From Cryptomeria japonica (Eukaryota > Streptophyta > Pinopsida > Cupressales > Cupressaceae): a DNA stretch of 64,000 nucleotides. The notes beneath the pieces are model-generated. The model saw only the letters and a program-made list of their open reading frames with translations. It had not been told where the DNA came from and did no database searches. The DNA lies in contig NC_081405.1 of the NCBI RefSeq assembly GCF_030272615.1, forward strand, positions 647,844,920 to 647,908,919, written 5' to 3'. The position numbers were made by a program, and so were the translations under genes. Shown here one piece after another: positions 55,839 to 64,000 of the stretch. Numbering within the stretch: the stretch's first letter is position 1; every line of letters begins with the position of its first letter.

Positions 55839-56867
55839 TCATCTTATAGCAGTGTCTTTCATGATAACCACAATCATGAAGGGATCATATTGTTGTTGAA
55901 TTTCACTAGTAGGCAACTCATCTTGGGTAAACACAATTTGAGCTTTAGGATTCATCACAGAGTTAACCAAAGATGCTATATTACTAGATGTATTCGGTGG
56001 AGGAACATTCAAATCTTTCAAGGCATCTTGTAACATTCCATGATGAGTGGGAGAAGTTTGAATCAAATCCCAAAGGGATATCTTAGCAGGGGTAGCTTTA
56101 AGTTGTTCTATGAGATCATATTCCTTACCCATAACTTGCGAGATACGGGGAGCTTGTGGAAGAATTGGTTGAGGACTAGGAAGAGAAACTGGGATAACAG
56201 GAGGAGGATTAGGTTGCCTATTATTTCTAGTGTGATAAGTATGGGCAACCACATGATAACTCTCTCTAGTTATTTGCTTGGCATAACTATAAGGACTTAT
56301 AGGTTTTCTTCCTTGCATAGTGATAATTGGTTTATTCAGAGTACGAAAGGAATCATGATCATACCCTCCTTGGACAGTAAGGAGAGATGATTTAGGAACT
56401 TGAAAGGTAGGAGAAGGATAAGTACCTTGGACTTCAAAAAGAGGCTTGTTATGTTCATTCAAGTTTATCATGTTAACCAATTTAGAAGTCTTGTTCTTGT
56501 TTAAAGATTTCGATAAAGCCACAAAGTCATCAAGAGCATCATCCAACAAAGCATGATCATATTGGTTAAAAGGTTTATCTTTTTCTTCAAAAGGAGACAT
56601 CTCCTCATAGAGGGGATTATTGAAAACAACCATGTTACTAGATTCAGGGGAAGAGTTGATAGGAATACATCCTTGAGAGGAATCATTCGACTTATCATTC
56701 TCATCACACCTAAATGGCATAGTAACAAGGTTTATGAGTTTTTGGTAAAATGAAGGTTTGGCATCCTTAGGGTTTAAAAACTCATCTAAAGCTTCATCTA
56801 ATTCGTCTTGGCTATACTCATAATAATCATCAAAAGCATGAACATTTTGCAAATAAAAATCTGACAT
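55839..56867 (-). CDS. 5' acidic ORF of the young gypsy (no recognisable gag domain)
   Basis: 342 residues from MSDFYLQNVHAFDDYY. The first half is acidic with two D-E-ALD(E/D)F-like repeats (DELDEALDEFL, ALLDDALDDFV). Then come VQGTYPSP, TVQGGYDH and TMQGRKPI (a threefold VQG/MQG motif), a Pro-rich part, and KEYDLIEQLKATPAKISLWDLIQTSPTHHGMLQDAL, which is the segment normally just upstream of the protease. No CCHC knuckle and no capsid-like domain. The start is about 165 bases after the primer site, so the usual gag seems missing rather than hidden elsewhere. Confidence 0.75.
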   Translation of the reverse strand: MSDFYLQNVHAFDDYYEYSQDELDEALDEFLNPKDAKPSFYQKLINLVTMPFRCDENDKSNDSSQGCIPINSSPESSNMVVFNNPLYEEMSPFEEKDKPFNQYDHALLDDALDDFVALSKSLNKNKTSKLVNMINLNEHNKPLFEVQGTYPSPTFQVPKSSLLTVQGGYDHDSFRTLNKPIITMQGRKPISPYSYAKQITRESYHVVAHTYHTRNNRQPNPPPVIPVSLPSPQPILPQAPRISQVMGKEYDLIEQLKATPAKISLWDLIQTSPTHHGMLQDALKDLNVPPPNTSSNIASLVNSVMNPKAQIVFTQDELPTSEIQQQYDPFMIVVIMKDTAIR

Positions 56868-57014
56868 TTTGAAAAGATTGCATAAAATTTAAACACACAA
56901 TGCAAAGAAACACACTCTTTTTTTTTTTTCTTTTTAATGAAAATGAAATGAAAACACACTAAATCTAGATCTAGATCTAACAAATGCAATGCAAGAGGAA
57001 GCAATGATAGTTTC

Positions 57015-57030
57015 ACGTCGGGTTCACCAA
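57015..57030 (-). promoter_or_regulatory. Primer binding site of the young gypsy
   Basis: Minus strand TTGGTGAACCCGACGT begins two bases after the LTR end. It differs from the iMet-type site of the other elements. I do not name the tRNA. Confidence 0.7.
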
Positions 57031-57032
57031 AA

Positions 57033-58701
57033 TGTGTAGGAGAAAAAGCGAGACTAGGTTAACATGCCCTAATCCTACCTTTTGACACACATTACGGAAT
57101 ACGAAAGAGCCTAGAGATATCGCACAATTGGCTACTTCTTTTTGTGAAAGAGAGAGCCACAGGATATCTATTAGGATTTCTATTCCCTTGTTGAAATTGG
57201 AAGATCAAATGATGTAAGTTCAAACCCTAATCCCAAAATGCAAGTATGAACTAATAACAAGATTGCATAATTGAGATTAAACAATGAACAGCTGTAAATA
57301 CAAGGATGAAATAAGAATGCAGATGTGTACCCAGAGTCAAAATCAGACTGAAAATGTTCAGGACGGGGGCGCGGGCACCACTGTCTTGATTCTGTCCTGA
57401 AAACTGCACTGGAAACTACTGTTCTGCACTTTGAAAAACTGTCGGAAACTGTCGGAAAAGCTGTCTGTCCAGAGGACCAGGGCACCCAGCGCCTCTATCC
57501 CAGGGACCAGGGTGCCCAGCGCCCCTATCCTGGCAGGACCAGGGCACCCAGCGCCCCTATCCCAGTCTTCTGCTCTGCAATTTGATGCAGAGTGCTGTCT
57601 CGACCTATTCTCTCCGGATCTGTATCCTGCGGCGTCGTCCGAGTCCCGAACGTGCACTTATATCTGAAAAAGGGGGTATGGGCGGCTATATAGGGTTTTG
57701 CCTTAGTCAAACCCCCGCTTTGGTGATTTCCACCTCCACAAATAGCCAAGTTGTTTTGTAAAATGTATTGTGTGTGTAGACCTAGTGTGTGTGCAAGGTC
57801 CAAAAATGCAAGAAAGCAAACTAGAGCCACCTAGAAAGTAAACCCTAATTGCTTGTAAATGACAATGTAAATGCTCTAAATCAAGATGCAAAGTGATCTA
57901 AAGCATGAATAAAGGATATATTGAAGCTTATGCAAAGACATGAAAACAACATGAAATCATATCCAACCCTCAATGGAGGAGTACAAGCCAATCTTCAGTC
58001 GGTAATCTCCTATTATTCTTCAATGTCTTCCAAGCCCTAAATGAATGAATGAAATTGATAGATGCTTGATAGAAGGATGTTGAATGTTGTTGAAGTCTTC
58101 AAAGATCTACTCTTTCGCTGCATATGAGGTTCCTGAAAACAAAAATCGGATCCCTTCAAATGAAGAAAGAGAGCTCTTATGTAGGAAACCCTAGATCATA
58201 ATTTCGTATTTTGGCCGACCTAGACATTGAATATCCTGCCAATTTCTTGGGGTTAAGCTTTATTTTATGATTGGATTGTGCTCCCAAAATTTCGGAAAAA
58301 ATGTCCGGGACCATGTGCACTCCGGGCGCCACGGTCCTGACAACTTTTCACCAAATTTTCAGGGCCGTCGGATATGATGATTTTAGAGAGAATCCCAAAG
58401 TTACAGGTGATTCGAGATGTTTTGACCCCGAAACCAAGCCCCCAAGTTCAAAATAGGACTTAATTAGGGTTTTTGATTGAGCGATGTATTGGAGGAATAA
58501 AATGCAAAGGGCACGCTTTAGCAAAAGGGCCCAACTTTATGATGCAAAGGACGATGAAATAGGACCTTAGACCTAATTAATTTGATTAATTAAGTGCTAA
58601 AGGAGAAATGCAATGCAAAATGTAAAATTCACTAAGGCGGGTGCTAAACTAGGTGTGAAATTGTACCACCCTAGCAAGTGCGTACAATTTATGACGCTAC
58701 A
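57033..58701 (-). repeat. 5' LTR of the young gypsy
   Basis: 1669 bp, about 31 bp longer than its partner mainly because of a third unit of the GGACCAGGGCACCCAG minisatellite (57473-57565). Otherwise it matches 46016-47653 closely. TATATA at 57687-57692. Confidence 0.95.
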
Positions 58702-58706
58702 GGTAC

Positions 58707-61114
58707 CTGTAGCTGCTATGGTGTCTTTGGGTGTCTCGGTACTGGGTATCTTAGCTGCTACATTTTCAGTTCTTGACGGTGTTTGAGAGGCCTTTTCTTG
58801 AGTTGTACCTTCTCCTGTTGCTTCAGACTGGTGACCTTCGGTGCCTTGTGCTGTATCTTGAGGATCTTTGGTAGAGACATGTTGAGTGATCGGCAGATAA
58901 GGTTGAACTTGTACTAACACAAATTCACTAGATACAAGTTTTGCATATGTAGTTCCTTCGATCATCTCATGCTCCTATTCTTTTGCATCCATGAAATCTT
59001 CATCAATTTGAATAGTGTCAGTCAGGTCTTGCTCGGTAGCATCAGGACCGTGCTCGATGACATCAGGATCTTGTTTGGTGACTTCAACAATTTCAACTTT
59101 GGATTGTTCATCAACATCTTTTATTTTGAAGATTTCTTGCAATTTTGCTTTTGTCTCATTTTCTACATCAATGTATAGCCCATTCATCAATTTTAAGGCT
59201 CTCTATTTGACAAGAAATTTAGAATTGTAGGTTGTCAGATGCTCCTTAATCTCTGCAACAGACATATCAAGAAATAGATGGACTAGACTTCTTTCTCTGA
59301 TTTGTTTCTCTAAGTCCATTGCATATTTCCACCTGTTATCAATATGTAAGCACAGTTCACTTGGAAGTGACTTGACTAGTTCTAATGGAGCTAGCCAAAA
59401 CTTTAGAAGTGTGCAAATGACAGCTTCTTCAATTTGTCTCTTCTTATCATTATTCCTAGTCTCATACTTGACATATCTAAAAGAACCAAATCCACCATAT
59501 TCTTAAAGATTTGCACAAAAGTTTTCAACATTGTATATTTACCTTCTTGCTTTTGACAATCTGGAATTTGTTGGCATCCTCAAATTCTATATCACTAAAC
59601 TCTTTTGCCAAAATGAGTCTCCAAGTAGATTTCTTGTAGGTCTTGGTTACCTTGGGAGCAATAACACTCTTTTGTTTCTTAATCGGTGATGTAGCTGATG
59701 CTTTTGTATTAGGTCTCTTTGTCAGAGGAGTTGGTAGGACCTTTGGTATGTCATGTTTCTTTCTTTTCGATACTTTACCCTTAGGCAATTCAGTGCTCAA
59801 TGTTATTACTGCCTCTTGAGCTTCTGATTCCTCTTTGGTGATGGCAAGAGTGCCTTTGATAGGTGTCGAGGAAGATTATTCTCTGAATTTCTTAGATAAT
59901 GCCTTAATCATCTTTGTAGCCTTTCTTGTAGCTTTAGGTACTACAATGCTCATTTTCACCTTTTCCTTAATTTCTTCATAAGTTCCATATCTTAGTTTGG
60001 TAGCATGCCTTGGTAATGTAAGAAATGCATCAATTTGCTATTGTGTGATATCATAGTCAATCTTGTAACCCATTAGTGGCAATGATTGAGTCCTTGGTTC
60101 CACAACATTCACATAATAGTAATCGGTGTCTACCTCAAAGCATATATCATCTTTATATTTCTCTACCAGCTGGGGTGGAATCTGGTACCTGTTGTGCATC
60201 TTCTCTTAAAATTTGTTGAAGTAGTCATCCATGATATCATTGAAATTATCTCCCAATTTCTTAATAAAGTCATTAATTTGATGGGTGATTAGTCGGTGTA
60301 CCTCCCAAACTACTTTACCGACTGATGGAAAGAATTTCTCAAAGTAGAAAAACATGCATTCAAGAAGTGAACCAAACTTTAGTGTATTTGCCGAGTTGTT
60401 CTTCTTCGGCTTCCCTATTGTGTTTAGGTTCTCAAACAAGTTTTTCAAGAACACTTCACATAAATAAACTTTCATTCCCTTTTTCACTATTTTATAGGTT
60501 AAGTCAACTGCTGCATAGGGTACACTATTTTCCCTTGCTGATTGGAAGAAACAGTAACCAATTACACTAATTGCAAACTTAAGTTCTGCATCAGTGACAT
60601 TATTCAGTTTTAGTCCTTGGTAATCAAATTCTACTCCAGTTAAACTGAATAACTCCTTCTGTGATATCATCTTCTATGCTCGTGCATGATCATAGATAGG
60701 ATAACCGGTGATCACATGAATGATTTACTTAGTGATTTTGAATGGTTGCTCCTCTAGCCACATAAAATCATCATGAACTCTGCTTAAAACAAACTTAACC
60801 CACTAGGGTTTGAACACATAGGGATAGGCTAGGGCTTCAGTTAATCCCTTGATTTTGATATGCTCATACTTGCTATCCATTTTGCCATTGGTACATAGCT
60901 CATCATATGTGTCACTTATCTCAACATGACCGAGTTCTTCAAAATGGCATTTGGTGAAGAATTTAACATCTTCAACTAACAAGACTCAATCTAGGATGAG
61001 TGAAAAGGCAGTTTTGTCATCCGGTTCAGAGGTGACTTTAGGAGTCAAAGAGTATTTCAGAGAGGGCTTCTCTACATTCTTGACAACTATAGGATCTTGG
61101 ATCTTGGGTGCCAT
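58707..61114 (-). pseudogene. ORF2 of copy B, 5' part
   Basis: Starts MAPKIQDPIVVKN at 61114 and is read to the gypsy insertion at 58707. It is interrupted by about ten stops, most of them isolated (for example near 60790, 60730, 60674 and 60206). The conserved core at 60670-60206 has FSLTGVEFDYQGLKL, VIGYCFFQSARENSVPYAAVDLTYKI, LKFGSLLECMFFYFEKFF and NFNDIMDDYFNKF. A Lys-rich linker (KRKKHDIPKVLPTPLTKRPN, 59770) and an acidic part near 59100 follow. Homologous in order to ORF2 of copy A. No enzyme motif seen. Function unknown. Confidence 0.72.
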
Positions 61115-61669
61115 TTGTAAATTTCAGATAAAACTAGCAAACTGTCCTTAGGGTTTGACAGTTTACAAATGGCAGATGCTTCACACTCAGTAGATAATAG
61201 CAATTTGACAAGATTGGTAAACTAGCTTAACAGTGTGATGAGATTTGTGTAAATACCTTGGATTCGCTTTGAATGAGGTTTGATCACCTTGATTCACTCT
61301 ACTTTGCTCTCTTGAAAACTTGGTGAATGTAAATGACCATGAAAATACCTTTAAGTACACAAAATGCCTTATCGGGCTCTGTGTGAGTTAGGTCAAAACA
61401 TTAAATGCACTCAGTTTACCTTTAACCGATTTACTCCTTTTTTTTCATTTTAACCGAGTAACCAAATTTCCTTCATTTACCGACTTGACAGGCTTCCTGT
61501 ATACACCGACTTGACAGGTTTCCTGTAAAGTACTTTTGATAGAATTTCAAACTTATTAATGCATCTTAACTATGTAGATTTTGGATTTAGTACATAATAG
61601 AATAGGAACTCTTATGATTTTAACATTCAGAGGATGCTATCCCTTCATACCTTTGCTTTTTAATTTGGA

Positions 61670-62046
61670 ATAGGTGCACCTAACTCGGTAGGTAAGGTGC
61701 TTTCTTCATTTGACATGATTTCCTTCTTTTTCCAAATCATCTTTAATTTTTCTTTTGTCTCTTCAGTGTCTCCTCTAGGTTGATCTCTGCAATCTCCAGC
61801 TAAATGTCCAACTTTGTGACAATGAAAACATGTCATACTAGGATTTCTCCATGATCTTCAGTTGTTCATTCCAAACCTTATAAAATAGTTGGCACTTATA
61901 TGTCCATATCTTCCACAACATTCACACCATATCCTTGTATTGTAATCCCATGGTACTACTACATATTGTCGGTAAGGATTTGGGTGAGTTCGTTAACCTC
62001 TAGTGTTTGCTCTGTGTGTAGACCACATGTAGTTCTTTTGCTTCAG
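61670..62046 (-). pseudogene. Continuation of ORF1 of copy B: two more zinc knuckles
   Basis: After the TGA at the end of the main frame, the minus strand goes on with CECCGRYGHISANY (decayed) and CFHCHKVGHLAGDC, then KEKLKMIWKKKE. The same IWKKK tail ends ORF1 of copy A. Confidence 0.7.
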
Positions 62047-63012
62047 TCAACACTTCTTGGTACTATGTCCATATCTATTGCAGTTTTTACAAAACCCTTT
62101 GAATTTTACCTTCTGATAGTTGTTAATAGACTTTGTCCTACATTGATTAGATGTGTGACCATATTTATCACAATTGTAATAATAACCATTGGACTTAGTG
62201 ATGTTCAGTTGCTTACCTTTTCTGATTTGGCATATGTTGGTAGTATGACCTTGATTTCCACAATAGTAGCAAATAGGCTTCTTTCTTTTGATGTTATTCC
62301 TGTTTCCAGCTTGCTTTGATGATTCTTCTCTCTCGGTAGTATGAATTCTTTTCTTAGTAGATTCTTTTCCTTTGTAACCGAGTCCTGCATCTTTGTTGGG
62401 TCTTCTTGCATTCAGTTGCTCATCCAACATCTTTGATGCTTCATAACTTTTATTCAATGTTTCTTTGGATTTCTTCTCTGTTTCAAGTTCATTGGTCAAC
62501 CTTGATACTTCAATTTTTAATGCTTGATTTTCATCATTCTTCAGAATTGCTTCATGATGTGCATAACCTAGTTGATCTGTTATATTTTGTTGAATCCCTG
62601 TCAGCCTTGTGATTTCATCATTCTTATCAGATACTAAGACTTCAAGTTGTTGTTTTTCTCTTTGTAGATCTCTTGCTTTATCCTCTATTGTCCTTAATAC
62701 ATCTAGATCTTTAGTCATTTGTGTGCTAAAATTTTTATGTTCTCTTTTCATTGCTTTTAGTTGATCAGCCAATGCTTTGTTGTTTTCTTTCAATACTCCA
62801 ATCACTTCTTCAGTTTCCTCAAATATACTATTCTCAGATGATGTCTCAATTTGTTCCACTAACTCTTGAGAATCCCACAAATAATCAAATAATCTTCTTC
62901 TTACTTTCAAAGATTTTTGCATTTGCCTTTGCATGTCTGCAATCACTTGATTAGCATGATCCAACTCTTCTTGCAGATACACAATCCTTCGAGATTGTTT
63001 ATAGCCTTCCAT
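62047..63012 (-). CDS. ORF1 of copy B: coiled coil plus CCHC knuckles (gag-like)
   Basis: Start set at ATG 63012 (MEGYKQSRRIVYLQEEL). The longer frame to 63228 would begin inside the LTR and run through the primer site, so I reject that start. 321 residues: about 220 of heptad-rich, charged helix (LQEELDHANQVIADMQRQM, DEITRLTGIQQNITDQL), then a basic linker and three knuckles: CYYCGNQGHTTNIC, YYNCDKYGHTSNQC (first Cys lost) and CKNCNRYGHSTKKC. Likely an RNA-binding particle protein that packages element RNA. No capsid domain can be named. Intact to its stop. Confidence 0.85.
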   Translation of the reverse strand: MEGYKQSRRIVYLQEELDHANQVIADMQRQMQKSLKVRRRLFDYLWDSQELVEQIETSSENSIFEETEEVIGVLKENNKALADQLKAMKREHKNFSTQMTKDLDVLRTIEDKARDLQREKQQLEVLVSDKNDEITRLTGIQQNITDQLGYAHHEAILKNDENQALKIEVSRLTNELETEKKSKETLNKSYEASKMLDEQLNARRPNKDAGLGYKGKESTKKRIHTTEREESSKQAGNRNNIKRKKPICYYCGNQGHTTNICQIRKGKQLNITKSNGYYYNCDKYGHTSNQCRTKSINNYQKVKFKGFCKNCNRYGHSTKKC

Positions 63013-63060
63013 TGATAATATCTTTCTCTTTAGGTAGTTAAACCCTTTTCCAAGATTCAA

Positions 63061-63073
63061 GCTCTGATACCAA
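63061..63073 (-). promoter_or_regulatory. Primer binding site of copy B (tRNA-iMet type)
   Basis: Minus strand TTGGTATCAGAGC, one base after the LTR end at 63075. Confidence 0.92.
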
Positions 63074-63074
63074 T

Positions 63075-64000
63075 TGTTAGGCCCAATATGGAAAGCTAAT
63101 GTACTGAGAGGGGAGGGGTGAATCAGTACTTCAAAACTTTTCTTGAATAATAACTTTACTGTTATGCATAAATAGAATAGTGCAGTAACATAAAATAAAG
63201 TTAAAACAAATATATAACAATCATACATGATTCACTCCATAACACATATATTTTGGCTATGCAAAAAATCTTAGTTAGAGAGAAAAACTATGGTGGGGAT
63301 GGCACCCACAACTTCACTACTACAATAATAAAGAATGCTCGATTAGATCTACATTTAGCTATTTCTGATAGCTTACCTTGTTAGGAGTAACAAGATCTAT
63401 TAGATCTACCTTGCTAAAGGATTTTACAACATTTATTCTGAATGCTGCACTTGGTTAGAGGCTTTACAATTTATAGACTTGATTAGAGTCTTTTACCCTA
63501 TTAAAGGTTTCTCTTTCAACTTCACAATATTACAATAAAATCATTACAAATATTTGCAACTTTGCATCTGAAATGTTATAGTAGATTCTATGTGCTCAGA
63601 ATAGATTACCTTTCTTATAGCATGCCTCGGTAACCCATATAGTAACTCGGTAAACCCTTCTGTTTACTCTGTTCTTTGACTATTCTCTCAAAACCTTCTT
63701 GGTGACCTCTGTGTCTCTGTAACAGTCTTCCTTCATGCATACATACACTTCACTAATGCTGTATAAATAGATCTTCTTAAAATGGTGATCCAATTCATTA
63801 CTTCATTTTTACAAACAAGATTGTTTGAATGAATAACTAAACAAAATATTTCATTGGTTAGATTGTCCTTGTAATCATACACAATCTTCTAGTGCAATTT
63901 TCAATGTAATAATGGTTAGATGTGCCTCGATCTTGTAACACATTTTCATATGCATGTCCAGGTTCAATGTATCTGGTAACACGTTTCACTCGGTGTATGT
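63075..64000 (-). repeat. 5' LTR of copy B, cut by the window end
   Basis: 926 bp are visible. Plus strand starts TGTTAGGCCCAATATGG like 43518. About 200 bp remain outside the window. A TATTTATA-type box (plus strand TATAAATAG) is at about 63762, also present at 44185. Confidence 0.93.

Larger units (their letters stand above)
46016..58701 (-). mobile_element. Young Ty3/gypsy element (dual RNase H, Tat/Ogre-like), with antisense gene
   Basis: LTRs at 46016-47653 and 57033-58701 are very similar. The perfect 5-bp duplication GGTAC is at 46011-46015 and 58702-58706. Minus-strand order from the right: LTR, primer site, short acidic ORF, protease region, RT, RNase H, a second RNase H, integrase, spacer, antisense PMD gene (plus strand), polypurine tract, LTR. 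Two RNase H domains and the absence of a chromodomain point to the Tat/Ogre side of plant gypsy elements. No CCHC gag can be found. Only a few TGA or TAG stops interrupt pol, so this is the youngest element in the window. Confidence 0.95.
43518..64000 (-). mobile_element. Large pol-less LTR retrotransposon, copy B (two-ORF family), containing a young gypsy
   Basis: The left LTR (on the minus strand the 3' LTR) is 43518-44646. The 5' LTR starts at 63075 and runs off the window. Primer site 63061-63073, ORF1 62047-63012 with further zinc knuckles to about 61670, ORF2 61114 down to 45366, polypurine tract 44647-44660. Without the inserted gypsy the interior is about 5.7 kb, close to copy A's 5.2 kb. 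No protease, integrase or RT of its own. The flank before 43518 is AAGAA. The matching duplication is outside the window. Confidence 0.88.

Noticed and set aside
57180-57830. Small open frames on both strands inside the gypsy LTR (also at 46320-46700)
   Set aside because: Non-coding LTR. The same frames change between the two LTRs.
63013-63228. Longer N-terminus for ORF1 of copy B
   Set aside because: That part would translate the LTR and primer site (NNWYQS is the primer site itself).

Overview
This window looks like intergenic, transposon-filled DNA from a seed plant with a large genome. I see no clearly intact host gene, rRNA, tRNA or CRISPR. Evidence for a plant: Ty1/copia and Ty3/gypsy elements with initiator-Met-tRNA-type primer sites, a gypsy pol with a second (archaeal-type) RNase H, a chromovirus, L1-type LINE relics, and a plant mobile domain (PMD) gene carried antisense in a gypsy element. 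Very long LTRs and deep nesting of decayed copies would fit a gymnosperm, but that is inference only.

Left part (1-23956). A degenerate minus-strand L1 LINE (15592-18660) was hit by a minus-strand element with a short LTR (15336-15591), whose interior carries an unrecognised, host-like reading frame. A plus-strand 13.4-kb LTR element without pol (1661-15079) inserted into that frame. A Ty1/copia element (2475-8512) then inserted into the left LTR of the 13.4-kb element. Rightward lie a copia relic (20794-22040, minus) and a 1.4-kb, ORF1-only LINE insertion with a perfect 19-bp target duplication (22521-23937).

Middle (23957-38170). AT-rich DNA with microsatellites, a 39-bp stem-loop tandem repeat, a minus-strand chromovirus remnant (LTR end at 27961, pol 27985-30494), a series of exon-like blocks (31745-32500), a solo LTR (33489-34635) lying at the edge of a ~357-bp tandem array (34636-36000), and a CT-rich tract (37095-37590).

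Right part (38171-64000). The 3' half of an old gypsy element (38171-43517) was hit by a second pol-less, two-ORF LTR element on the minus strand (43518 to beyond 64000). A younger gypsy element (46016-58701, minus, perfect GGTAC duplication) inserted in frame into that element's ORF2.

The strongest candidates for something new are: (a) a pol-less LTR family seen twice, each copy with a coiled-coil/multi-CCHC ORF1 and a homologous, unassigned ORF2; and (b) the spliced antisense PMD gene kept in both an old and a young gypsy copy with the same 81-nt first exon. Most coding regions carry stops and frameshifts, many explainable as C-to-T changes. The window is best read as a layered fossil record, not as an active operon-like system.
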